Shown piece by piece: positions 1 to 10,494 of a stretch of 64,000 nt of DNA; the stretch's first letter is position 1; each line of letters opens with the position of its first letter. Both the position numbers and the translations under genes were made by a program. This DNA is from Strongylocentrotus droebachiensis (taxonomy: Eukaryota; Echinodermata; Echinoidea; Camarodonta; Strongylocentrotidae), in contig JAVYIG010001828.1 of assembly GCA_035222895.1 (NCBI GenBank), positions 124,001-188,000 on the forward strand, written 5' to 3'. The notes beneath the pieces are model-generated. The model had not been told where the DNA came from. It did no database searches and saw only the letters and a list, made by a program, of their open reading frames with translations.

Positions 1-1129
1 TACCATTCAGGCATACCAAACAACCGTAAACCATTCAGACGTACAAACGCAAACAAATACAAAATATATGCCTTTTTTCCTTGCAATCAAATCATATTTC
101 CTTGCTTTGAAAAAAAACCCAATATTTTTTTTTCCTTAAAATGCCAAGATGAATATCTTTGCATCGATGTAAAAAGAAAAGTTCAATTTTATCATTCTTG
201 TTGAAATGAATGAAAGTAATTAGAAAATTGGATGAAGATAAACTAATTTTGAGAAAGAAAATTTCATTCATTTATTGGTTTTGGGGATTTATGATATCAA
301 CATTTGTAAAAAACAAAACAAAACATATAAAATAATTTCTTTGTGATAGAATGCAAACATGATAGAAGCTGGCTATTCATGGGACCAGAAAAATAGCTCA
401 TGTGCTATTCAAGCCTGGCCCCTCTACAAAATTGATGAAATTGAATATTTTAAAGTTTAAATTGCAATACAAAATATTTATTGCAAGTATAGTGGGTACA
501 ATGTGTGAAGGAGAAAGAGTAATTCCTTGTTGATCAACACAGACTTTTAGAAAAAGGACAAGAAAGAAAAGTGTGTTGGTAAAAATGATATATGTATTAT
601 ATATTATTAAAGCTAACTTCACTTCAGGGTTTACTTCCCCTTTAAATCATGCATGAGAAGCTAAAAAGTGAAAACTAGTTGACTTTTAGACAGAGCCCCC
701 AAAAGTTTTCTTTCCAGGAAAGTCATTTTTACCACCCTAATCTGTAATTAAGATACAGGACCAGAAGGAAAAGGCAAAATAATATCAGCGTCGATTGATA
801 TCGAGTGTGGTCGATGTTCGGTCTGATCCACTGCAGGGAGTTCACATCGAAGCTCTGAACTTTTCAACCTTCTTTATTTAGCTGTCTAAATGCTTTCCGC
901 GTCTGATATTACGCTAGTAAGCAGACCCTGGGCCTGTCTGCAATCCTCGTCACTTAATTTTCTTGTCGCGCAAATCATCTCCATTTTGGTTTGCCTTCAG
1001 AGAAATATTATGATTTAATTCATTTGGAGGAGGATGACAAATGGAGCTTAGTTTTTTTAGTCCAATGTAAGTGGATTGTGTTGGCATTTTTATTCCTTTT
1101 GATGATAGTTCATTCTTAAGGTGGGCAAC

Positions 1130-1290
1130 AACCTCCTATAAACCTTACGTAGTTGGAAAGCTCAGACTCGGGGAAAAGGTGTAGAATTTATGCCCATTCT
1201 TAAATCGTACAGTAAAAGAATATCTCCTCAACCATACAAACAACCTCCTAGTATAACCTTATATCGTTAGAAAGCTCAGACTTGGATGAA
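1130..1290 (+). repeat. Diverged tandem duplication, period about 112 bp
   Basis: AACCTCCTATAAACCTTACG followed by TAGTTGGAAAGCTCAGACT recurs about 112 bp later with substitutions (ACCTCCTAGTATAACCTTAT, then GTTAGAAAGCTCAGACT). Confidence 0.6.
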
Positions 1291-1721
1291 TAGATAAAAG
1301 ACAATATTATGATTGAACTTACAATAAGAGTATGTCAAATATTTTGAATACCAGAAGTCACTTTACAGAAGCAACTCCCTTAGAATGTTAGGGTATTGGT
1401 TATTGACCATTAGGGCAGACAACCAAAAACAGGAACAATTAAAAATAGCTTTTGAAATAGTTTAATGTCCCTCTTAGGAGTTCAAAGTTTGTTGATGTCT
1501 TGAGAAAGAAAAACAATAACAAAACAAAACAAAACAATAACACACATATAATAACTAGGTTGACCATGCATGTACTATGCCAATCTTTAGTAGATATTGA
1601 AGGATTTAACATTTCTCACAGCCTATAGTGGGAGGCTTGAGATATTTGTATGATATATATTTATTATATATACTTTTTAATGGCATATTTTGAATATCAG
1701 ATAAAAAGCAAAGGGAGCTAG

Positions 1722-1840
1722 AGGAAGATGGAGAGGAAGAGGAAGAGGGAGAGGGAGAGGGAGAGGGAGAGGGAGAGGGAGAGGGAGAAGGAGAAGAGAG
1801 ACAGAGAAAAAGAGAAAAAGAGAGAAAGAGGGGAAGGAGG
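1722..1840 (+). repeat. Purine-rich microsatellite, GGGAGA core
   Basis: A GGGAGA hexamer is repeated about seven times (1746-1788) inside a longer GA-only tract. On the other strand it reads as serine/proline codons, which explains the open frame there. Confidence 0.9.
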
Positions 1841-2756
1841 GGGTTGAGACTGAGACAGGCAGACAAACAGACTAATGGACTTTCAAACATATTCCACCAG
1901 TCCTAATTTTTCAAAAAACACATTGACATTATATAGTCCCATCTATAAATATATTTACTGGTCTGTCAGGGATTATACAGCTGTTCTTATAGGTTTCTCA
2001 TCATGAAATAACTTGTTTCATGTCACTTTCACCCACGTCACATCGCCCAGAATGCGAACGGTTCTCTCGATAAGGCATTGAACTCCTCTATCCTCCATCC
2101 CTGCCGTCGTTGAGATAATGAGAGTTCTCTCTCCTCTCTGCTCTCCTAGACAATCTGCAAAAGAGATGGGGTTCATTTAACCTAGCCCTCAGTTCAACTA
2201 ACTTTAAAGATAAAGTTGAGTATCTGTGACGCAATTGCATAAGAAACTATATAGAAGTTATTGGGAAAGTTTGATAATGCAGTATTTAAGAATAATTAGA
2301 TAAAGTGAGGTTTTAGAATCATTAAAATTATTGAATTTACCAAATCTTGCTAAAAAAAAAATTGTCATAAGCACTGCACGCAAGTATGGGTATACGGGCC
2401 TGCACATTTATGTGGCATCAAAATCTGGTCCAGTTTTTGGAACTGCTTTTTTCTTCTATTTGGAATATGAGAGCTTTTCAAGTGCAATTCCATATGGGAC
2501 ATTGCTTCTTTCATATATATATATATATATACTTCCATGTAGGAATGACAAGAACAAAAAGCTCAAACAAAATTATTTTTCATCCCTATACCAGAACTCA
2601 ACCTCTTTAAAAGAGACCTGGCAGTGCCCTTTTGTCATCACTGTTACTCTAAAACTGTTTTCTGCCTCGAGGGCTGAATACTTGGTATCTCTTTTCGGAA
2701 GCGGCTTCAATTGATGCCCTTGTTTTCTTATGATCCATTCCGGCTATAGATATATA

Positions 2757-3145
2757 TATCCGTGATATCTGATGGAGACAGGATGAAGATGATACACGTG
2801 TGATGTGAATATTAAATGGCTATCTGTCTTAGCCCAATCACTGAACTCTGTCTTAGATTATGTTACTTTTGTCTCTCTTAATTCCAGATATAATATATAT
2901 TGACAGATGATTCATGATATCCGGGATATCTGATGGAGACGAGATGATGATGATACACGTGTGATGTGATTATTAAATGGCTATATGTCTTGGCCCATTC
3001 ACTGAACTCTTCTTAGGTCCTATTACTTTTGTCTTTCCTAATTCCAGATATAATATTGACTGATTCATGATTTCGGGGATATCTGATGGAGATGGGACGA
3101 AGATGACACTGGTGTGATGTGATATATTAAACGACCATCATAGTG
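2757..3145 (+). repeat. Three tandem copies of a 153-161 bp unit
   Basis: The anchor GATATCTGATGGAGA occurs at 2764, 2925 and 3078. The first two units are near full length and share GATACACGTGTGATGTGA and ATTAAATGGCTAT. The third is partial and diverges after about 65 bp. Confidence 0.82.
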
Positions 3146-3209
3146 TCTGTCAGTTTTAAAGGATTGAAATTACCCCTGTTTTTGTCTTGCTTTATTTAGT
3201 CCATCTGTG

Positions 3210-3242
<33 letters not shown>

Positions 3243-3334
3243 CCAACATTACTTGATTGAGATGAGGTGAATATGTGGAGGTGTCGTGGTATAGTGGTTC
3301 ATTAACTTAACTGGGAGAGAGAGAGAGAGAGAGA
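3210..3334 (+). repeat. TA and GA microsatellites flanking a tRNA-like A-box
   Basis: TA repeats cover 3210-3236 and GA repeats 3314-3334. Between them, 3284-3294 reads TGGTATAGTGG, which matches an RNA polymerase III A-box. No B-box follows, so at most it is a truncated tRNA-derived SINE. Confidence 0.6.
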
Positions 3335-4103
3335 TTTAATTTCACTTTAACATTAATAGAAATTTTTCATTTGGAGATAAATGTACCTAAACCATCAATG
3401 GAAGCTCTTTTTATGTGATAGTGATCATGATCAAGTTTAGTGACTAAAAAATTGGAAATGTCCCTCGGGGAAAGAAAAAAAAATCATCAATGCTTAATGC
3501 TTTAAGCTTTCAAAGAGTTATTATTTATAGAATTCAATTCTGGTGCAACCGTGTAGGCAGTTGGGAATTATGTATCTGGGCTTGAAAAGAAAGCGGATAA
3601 TGAAAGGTTTCAGGCAAAATTGCTAGATAATTTGAGAGGGGCAATTTTCGAAGTGAGCCCTTTGGGACTGCTTTATATGAGCGGATTTGTATCTTTCATG
3701 GAAAGGTATTTGGGTTGAAAATTCAAGTGCCCCTTCTCTTTGATCGACATGCATGGTCTTTCTGGAGGTTATAAATTTATAGGTATTTCTATATTTTTAG
3801 TGGATCGAGACTGAAAAGAGACCACAATATTCATTTGGGCTGTTGGAGAAAAATAGTAGTTTCTGTACCTGTCCTACCAGGTTATGCAAAAAAAGCACAT
3901 GTTCTCAAAATTATTTGTACTACATGTTTTTGTTTTTGTTTTTGTTGTTTTTTTTTTGGGTGGGGGAGGGGCCACTACTTCAGTTGACATGTTGAAAGCA
4001 ATGTTTTAAAACTTTGAACAATAGGTTTTTCATGTCTTTGACAATAAATTAAGGTTTAATTGGGAGATATTTGAAATTTTGAATGCATATTAGTCATGTA
4101 CAG

Positions 4104-4322
4104 GTTATCCCATTTCCTACAAGAACTGAAGGGTTCTCCTATTAAGCCGAAAAGAATGATAGAATCTAGTAGTCGATGGCTTAACTTTCAAGTCTGGTAT
4201 ACAGGTACATGTATAAAAAGACCCAAGTTATCCCATTTCCTACAAGAACTGAAGGGTTCTCCTATTAAGCCGAAAAGAATGATAGAATCTAGTAGTCGAT
4301 GGCTTAACTTTCAAGTCTGGTA
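4104..4322 (+). repeat. Direct duplication of 96 bp, period 123 bp
   Basis: 4104-4199 and 4227-4322 look identical by eye. Because 123 is a multiple of three, the duplicate stays in one frame and produces a repeated peptide, but there is no coding support. Confidence 0.88.
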
Positions 4323-5788
4323 GTTTTACGAACCTATCATCAAAACATGTTTTGAGGATCAACTAATATTATTGACAGCCTCCTTTGAAAGCGTGTGGGA
4401 TGTCAAAAAAAAAAATGAAAATAACAAGCAATATAGCTGAAAAGGGGTTATGACTTGCTTTGATAATAAAAACTTCTGAAAAACAACCATTAAAATATAC
4501 AACAGCTGATTTCTGCACGGACAAACAAAAATTGAAAGATTTTGTGGAATAACACGGTCCTAAGCTATGATTAAAGACAAGAGTTGGCAATAACAGTATG
4601 CAGGCTAGAGGCTGTACCCCGCCACCCCCGTCAAGATGGTGGTGAAATGGTCGATATCCCCCCTCCCACTGCTCTCGTTCTCCTCTCCAGGAAAACATCT
4701 GGATCAGATGTACATGACCAAAGACCACATCGCGATAGGAGGCGATCTTCGCGGAGCTTACGGTTATGCACATGCCTGTCAGGGTGGTCGCAATCTACGC
4801 ATAATTCTCCCCCGGTTCCGTCCGAGATCTCGAACTAAGCCATTTTAAAGGTTGAGAATGATTGAATGTACTCGTGATGTCTCTGCGTCTGTGATATTTC
4901 TGAAGTTCAAGCTCTATCCTGTAAACCTCATCTCAATTTGATCCTTCAAATTCTGTTAACCAATTACTGCTCCTTATAGAAGAACTGATACACAAATAGG
5001 ATTAGAAATACTTTTCAAAGGTCTCGCTGCTACATATCTATGCTTTCATAAGAAATTTAAAAAAAATAGATTTTGTAATGTAATGTAATTTTTGATGTTA
5101 TCTAAATTCTTTAGATTACATGGTGATAAAGCCTTTGTCACATAATCTTTGTTAACTACATTTTTTCAACATTATGGGAGCTATGATATTATATCCATCT
5201 ACAGGATTTAGACATACAGTAAACAAATAAAACAAATACTCGCTAAATTATAACTCCTAATGTGAAAACTTTTTTTCCTGAAACGCATGTGTATGCATTA
5301 AGTGCAAATTGGCATTGTTCCTCATGTATGTTTAAAAAAATAAATGGTGCAAGAAATTACGAGGTCAATTTCTTTTCAGGATAACATTTTGACCAAAACT
5401 TTCCAAAATTAAGCCCATGAAGATGGATGCACAGTTCAATCATTATTCATATTTCCTTCAAGTGTAGATAGGGGTAGATGATTTAAAAAATGGTGCATTC
5501 TTTTGCATAATGTTTTTTTTATTTAGGAGGATGCATGTCCTTTAAAGTGTCACGTTTTACCTTTACTCCCACCTCCGCCACTCAAGACCAATTATATAAT
5601 CCGATAAGAAATGAATAATTCAGACCGGAGGGCGAAGATCTAAGAGTTTGTGAGGCAACCTTGATTTTTTACCTTTTCACAAACCTTCTATTGATTTCCT
5701 TGAGCAGATGCATCGGAAAAACATGTTTTTATATTAGGTGTTAATTTTGTATTTTTTTCGCAGTGAGAAATTTAAGATCATAGTGTCC

Positions 5789-5853
5789 GTTCAGAGCCAG
5801 AAGAGTGTTAACTCTGTGTATATGTATGAGTTGATGCCCTTTTGGCTCCAAAC
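5789..5853. mobile_element. Small foldback repeat, family E copy 1
   Basis: Arms GTTCAGAGCCAGAAGAGTGT and the near-inverse ATGCCCTTTTGGCTCCAAAC enclose a short AT-rich loop. Related hairpins lie at 7909-7969 and 46524-46593. Confidence 0.5.
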
Positions 5854-5874
5854 AGATGATGTATGATTTTGCCA

Positions 5875-6249
5875 TTAAAGGTAAAGACCAGTATTGGAAA
5901 CGCCCCAATTTCAAAAAAATGAAATGGAAACTCTCATTACCAATCATGTGAAAGAATATGTTTTGACTTATACATGATGATAAAAAATTTGCAGGGAAAC
6001 CGCCTACTAATTCATATATTTGGTAAATTTGTTTCTCTCATGGACTGTGAGAGATATAGGGTAGTCCCATATACATCTTTCTGTGTATAGTGCTTGTAAC
6101 TTTACGAAGAATGGGCCAAATTTCTTATCATTTTGATGATTCCAGAACCTTGCAGATGCTAGATGCTAGATGATCAACCTTTTCTGATCGATTCCACAAC
6201 GTTTCTTTCACAATGCAATCGCATGACCATAACTGGTCTTTACCTTTAA
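5875..6249. mobile_element. TTAA-flanked MITE, family B (375 bp)
   Basis: The ends are TTAA AGGTAAAGACCAGT and ACTGGTCTTTACCT TTAA, a perfect 14-bp inverted repeat directly inside TTAA. The first six bases (AGGTAA) are shared with family A, suggesting the same transposase group. No ORF is present. Confidence 0.72.
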
Positions 6250-7054
6250 ACCATGTTTTTTAAATAAAAAATTGGAAACAAAACTCAACTCTGAATTGGG
6301 ATTATCTAACATTTTGGGTTATTGATCGAAAGTCCTGCCAAAGTGTCAGGGACATAAAGACAACCATTAGAAATAGATGAGGGGTAAAATATGAAATTTA
6401 GGTAATTTGGGCCTTTAACTTGTTCCTGAGTGTGTATTTTTATGAAACATAGTGAGAAAACAAGGATATACCTAGAGCAAATATTTCTTTATCATAGGAA
6501 CGTTATCATTATTTTGTGTTTTTAAAGTCTGCTCTTCCAATTACTTCACTATACGTTTGTGCACAGTTCAACTACTTTTTTTTATGGGGGGGGGGGGGAT
6601 GTGGAAAAGTGAAATAAAAACTGATGTGAGCCACTTCATCACTTCAAATATATTATTACTTGAAATCTCAGATAGCAAGAGTACCAAAGGTTATCATCCT
6701 TGTGTGCATGATCATAAACATGAGACAATTAATACAGGAAGAAAAGAAAGAAACAAAAAATCAACTTGCGTCACTCTGTCTTATGAGAGAGAGAAAGAGA
6801 GGGGTGAGGGAGAGGGAGAAAGAGATATTGTCTTTTGTCATCTCACAACATTCATGTGCGTCAGATAGCACCTGCAATTACTACCTTGGGTGGTGGCGAC
6901 ACTCTTTTAGCCTGTTCAGACCTGAGCAATTTTTTAAAATACAAAACTCATTTACAGAATCACAGTATAAAGAATCATTGTATAGTGATAGGGGTGTACA
7001 GACTACAGTAACAACACCATAAAACGAAACAAATCAAAACTTTTTTGTTGTTTA

Positions 7055-7079
7055 GACGTCACGTGACATATGGCAGCTG
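7055..7079 (+). promoter_or_regulatory. Cluster of three palindromic E-boxes
   Basis: Within 25 bp lie GACGTC, the 10-bp palindrome GTCACGTGAC (7058-7067, USF/MiT-type E-box), CATATG (7067-7072) and CAGCTG (7074-7079). Such density in AT-rich DNA suggests a bHLH-bound element. No gene is anchored to it. Confidence 0.35.
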
Positions 7080-7203
7080 GCCAACCAAAGGTGTGTGCTC
7101 ACGATAAGCCCGCCCATTTGTATGGTTTTCGTACAACACAGCATTCATACTAGAACGGATCTTGATTCTCTATTGAGTTTGAATTTGAAACAATGCTCAA
7201 ACA

Positions 7204-7242
7204 TTTTTTTTTTTTTTTTTTTTTTTAGGGGGGGGGGGGGGG
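7204..7242 (+). repeat. Poly-T followed by poly-G
   Basis: Twenty-three T, one A and fifteen G lie in a row. Similar G runs lie at about 6587, 7362, 11083, 13802 and 18247. Confidence 0.9.
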
Positions 7243-7380
7243 TCACTCAATGTTTATGTATACGTTTAGACTAGGAGAATAGCAATTATATGATTCTGTT
7301 ACATGATTTACTGTACGATTCTCATATAGCTATATGAACTCTGGTAGTCTGAATGGAGAGGGGGGGGGGGGCTATATCTT

Positions 7381-7912
7381 GAGGCTGGGCATAGAAATGA
7401 TAACATGATAATAACAGATGAAGGGCAAGGTCGTTTCTGTCAAAACAGACAGATCATAATGACTTTCTTATTTTCTGTACGTTTTTTGGGGTTGTTACAG
7501 AAATTGAAACAGTAGTGGTGTATATAGTCATATCATTCCTGTTTTCACGAAGTGACGGTAGTGAGGAAAATCCGCACGCAAATTGTATGCGATTTTCATT
7601 CACTACCGTCACTTCGTGAAAATACGGACAATATGTGAATTATTTTTTTCTATGGTAGGAAAAAGAAATGTGTTATTTTGTCTGTTCATTGAGGCTACAC
7701 ATCATAGAAACGATAACATGATAATAACGCATGAATGGCATGCAAGGCCGTTGTGAAAAAGACAAATTATAAATTTATAATAACTCTCTTAATGTTAGGT
7801 ACATTTTGTTGGGTTGTCACAGAAATTGAAACAGTATTGAGTGTGGTTATCGTCATATGTGAATTGGCTTTCTAATTATGGTAGAATAAGAAATGTGTTA
7901 TATTGTCTCTTC
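7381..7912 (+). repeat. Tandem duplication, about 220-bp unit, one copy interrupted by a hairpin
   Basis: Copy 1 (7381-7690) and copy 2 (7691-7912) share GATAACATGATAATAAC, CAGAAATTGAAACAGTA and AGAAATGTGTTAT in the same order. Copy 1 is longer by about 101 bp because of the hairpin at 7534-7630. Confidence 0.82.
7534..7630. mobile_element. 97-bp hairpin insertion
   Basis: Two 23-bp arms (7542-7564 and 7600-7622) are perfect inverted repeats starting TTTTCACGAAGTGACGG. The 35-bp centre is itself an imperfect stem (GAAAATC...GATTTTC). ATAT flanks the segment on both sides (7530-7533, 7631-7634), and the paralogous sequence about 0.3 kb downstream (near 7856) lacks it, giving an empty-site comparison. 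Confidence 0.75.
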
Positions 7913-7969
7913 AGACCCAGAAGGTCCTTAACTCCATGTTAGCATATGAGAACATCCTTCTGGCTCCAA
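7909..7969. mobile_element. Small foldback repeat, family E copy 2
   Basis: Left arm CAGACCCAGAAGGTCCTTAA, right arm GAACATCCTTCTGGCTCC, with the loop ATGTTAGCATATGA. It abuts the end of the 7.4-7.9 kb tandem duplication. Confidence 0.45.
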
Positions 7970-8579
7970 ATTGCAAGGTTATTTTTAAGAGATTGAACGT
8001 TTGATATGGATAAGTGAATTTTTAATCTAGATGAAATTATATCGATTTAAATTGTGTTGATAAACCTCTCTTACTATACACAACACTTTCAAGACATATG
8101 CGGTGGGTTTACACTAGGCCTTTACACACATCATGTATTCCTAAACCTGTATTTTTATATGTACATGTATACAACTTGGGGGTGAGATTAATGATGTCCA
8201 ATTTAAAACCTATACCAAACATACTCTTAGAATACATGACTTGATTCTTATTTTTCTAGAAGTTAAAAAAGTGATGAATTGGTGGATGTGAGATTCAAAA
8301 TATAAAAGCTTCAGGTAGATTATATCCCACAGTCTAATTTGGCAAACAAAAAATGTAGTACGAAATGCTCTAGCATTAAGTTTATTGCATACAATAAATT
8401 TTAATTGAAATTCAATACATTAAAGTTGATACTCTAAGACAATCCCAAATACTGAGACAATTACATAAATAGAAAGCTTTTAACCCCCATAATAACATCA
8501 AATGGTGTCCACCCGACAAAACAAGTTTAGAATAATGAATTTATTCGAGTAAACTCTACCAAAATATCTAAGTCTGAAA

Positions 8580-8621
8580 CCCGGAAGTGCACGTAGAGTC
8601 GGGCCTCTATCCGTGACGTCA
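8580..8621 (+). promoter_or_regulatory. ETS and CRE motif cluster
   Basis: CCCGGAAGTG (8580-8589) is a strong ETS-family site, GCACGTAG follows it, and TGACGTCA (8614-8621) is a perfect cAMP-response element. Together with local CpG enrichment this looks like a housekeeping-type proximal promoter. The strand of any promoter is not determined. Confidence 0.4.
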
Positions 8622-9092
8622 CGAACGGGAGTCATGGGCTCAGTGAGAGTGAATGGCATATATATCCCTACGTAAATGCTATCCTGTCAGAGCTTAGATT
8701 TGTTGTTGTTAAGGAGTATTTTGATGGATTTTCTGTTTTCATTTGAATGAAGAATAACGAAGCAACATTTTCCAGTCGCTGATTTCTTTTTATATCCTCA
8801 TATTCACCTATTTGGTAGAGATTTAAGACGAGTTTACTGCTTAGGAATTAAAGTTAAATCGTGCACGTATGAATAGGCGGATGCATTATATTGTCATCAG
8901 ATAAGGTACAGGAGCAGTTTTGTAAAACGAATAGGTCTAGAACTATGATAGTAATTATCATAGATGTGTGTGACTGCCTCAAAAAAGGATACAGTACCAG
9001 TTAAACATTTTATGTGGTAAAATATCAAACTTAAACGAGATCATGCAAGCGCGCTTCCTCTATAATATTTTGGCGAGTGATGCGGCACTTGC

Positions 9093-9124
9093 ATGAACGT
9101 TCGTAAAGCGAGCAGAATCGGGAG
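9093..9124 (+). CDS. Candidate first coding exon (10 codons plus 2 nt)
   Basis: An ATG at 9093 opens ten codons (MNVRKASRIG) and runs into a strong splice donor, GGGAG|GTAAGA, at 9124/9125, leaving two bases of the next codon. An in-frame TGA lies five codons upstream (9078-9080), which fits a real 5' end. The exon sits in a zone with clearly more CpG than its surroundings (about 9040-9440), downstream of ETS and CRE-like sites near 8.6 kb. The protein fragment is not recognised. Its phase matches the candidate exon at 16540. The evidence is a donor and context only, so an accidental ATG-plus-donor remains quite possible. Confidence 0.28.
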
Positions 9125-10447
9125 GTAAGACCAAGCCGCTGCTCTAGGCGCTGCTTGCTTGTAATGGAACGTACGTGCGCTAGTTATATGTTTATCGGCA
9201 ATTGCAAGAGAATGAAAGCGACGTTGCCAGCTAAGAAAAACAACTAACAAAGACTTGCTCCTGACTACCGGTGCAGAATAGGTAGATGAAGGATCTTCAG
9301 GGCCAAGGAAGGCGAAAGACATGGGAAAAAGGAAGAAGAAACCATCGGGAGATCGCTGTAGTGTATGGTAATGAACTGTGCATGCATGGGTAGACAGGCT
9401 ACTGTTCACTCCGTGCCTGGGCCGATTTCAACACCAAAACCAAAATTACATGGTGAAAATATCGACTAACAGCACATCGTTGGCATGTATATGTCATAAT
9501 TTTTAAAAGGGGAATTGATATTAATACTATGAAGTACTAGGGGAAGGTAAAGAATTGTACATAGAATTATGATTTATTAGACTTTTCAGCCTTTGAAACA
9601 AAAATATGCAGAAAATCGTATCACTCTGCACACGTTTGCTATGGAACATCCGGGTACGTGAATATACTCTCTCCCGGACGTGAGGTCATAAATAGTAGAC
9701 CAGCGCCGTGACTGATTTTCTATGCAAAGAGAGGCGGATATTTTCAACATTTCAATTGAGCATTTCGAGTAGACAGAATTTTTTTGTGATATACTAAGTA
9801 ATTGAAAAACTTAAAAATAACATATACTTGCCGTAGGTAACAAATTAAGGGACATTTATTTGCTTAGAGTATCAACTTTAATGAAATCAAGTCTGTGTGT
9901 TAAGCAAACATACACAAACGGTTCATGCACTACTTTTTTATGTCTATTAACACTTGGTATTCGTCATGATGTTTTGACAGTCAATCAATGCATTGTTATT
10001 CCAATGTTTAGACGGGTTTACTACTCACTCTCACCATTGCCAAGTAACAAGCCAAAACAAGAAAGCACTTCTTGGAATTGACGTGTGACGAGTGTATCCG
10101 TTGGGTCGTAATTCTGAGAAAGATGAGGAAAGAATGCAGACCGGTATCCCATCATTTCTCAGGAGTAGACTCGATCGTCACTCTCGTCATTTTCGATGAC
10201 AGAATTAGGATGATGTAAAGAAAGGTAGCGTCTCAAGCAGATAGATCCTAAAGAGGGTATAAAAGAGGACATAAAATAATCTTTTCTTAGTAATATTACC
10301 TCGATGTGGTTACTGTTTCATTCATGGGCAAAGTCATTGACTTCTCTACCCAGAATCTAGCAAGAATGACGTAACCTCAATCCAAGCCTGAATCGGATAG
10401 GAAGTTTTGGCTTTAGGGTTTTTTGAATACAGGTGTATATGACTTAC
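9125..10447. other. CpG-richer zone, no further gene
   Basis: CpG is denser here up to about 10.3 kb. Two CCGG/ACGTGA words lie at 9650-9660 and 9672-9682. The 122-codon minus-strand frame at 9041-9409 is probably a by-product of CpG-rich sequence. Confidence 0.45.
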
Positions 10448-10494
10448 CTCGTGTCGTATGTCTTTCATTGAGCGTAGGCACAGATGGAATACAT
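10448..10494 (-). CDS. Candidate small exon, 47 bp (minus strand)
   Basis: On the minus strand the donor CACGAG|GTAAGT is a perfect consensus and the acceptor TACTTTAATATCCTTTCGAAG is acceptable. Two frames are open (CIPSVPTLNERHTTR or VFHLCLRSMKDIRHE). The exon lies at the edge of the CpG-richer 8.5-10.5 kb zone. No companion exon was identified and no family is recognised. Confidence 0.22.

Larger units (their letters stand above)
1..2756. other. No gene seen
   Basis: AT-rich DNA holding only the duplication at 1130-1290 and the purine tract. The 127-codon frame at 2331-2714 has lysine-run and AT-repeat composition and no splice or start context. Confidence 0.6.

Noticed and set aside
2331..2714. 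127-codon plus-strand frame
   Set aside because: It crosses an AT microsatellite and a lysine run; composition is that of noncoding DNA and no splice context supports it.
3284..3294. A-box-like TGGTATAGTGG, possible tRNA or SINE
   Set aside because: No B-box, no cloverleaf and no A-rich tail follow; kept only as a note with the flanking repeats.
9041..9409. 122-codon minus-strand frame
   Set aside because: It lies in CpG-richer sequence where stops are scarce, has no recognised domain, and overlaps better plus-strand exon signals.
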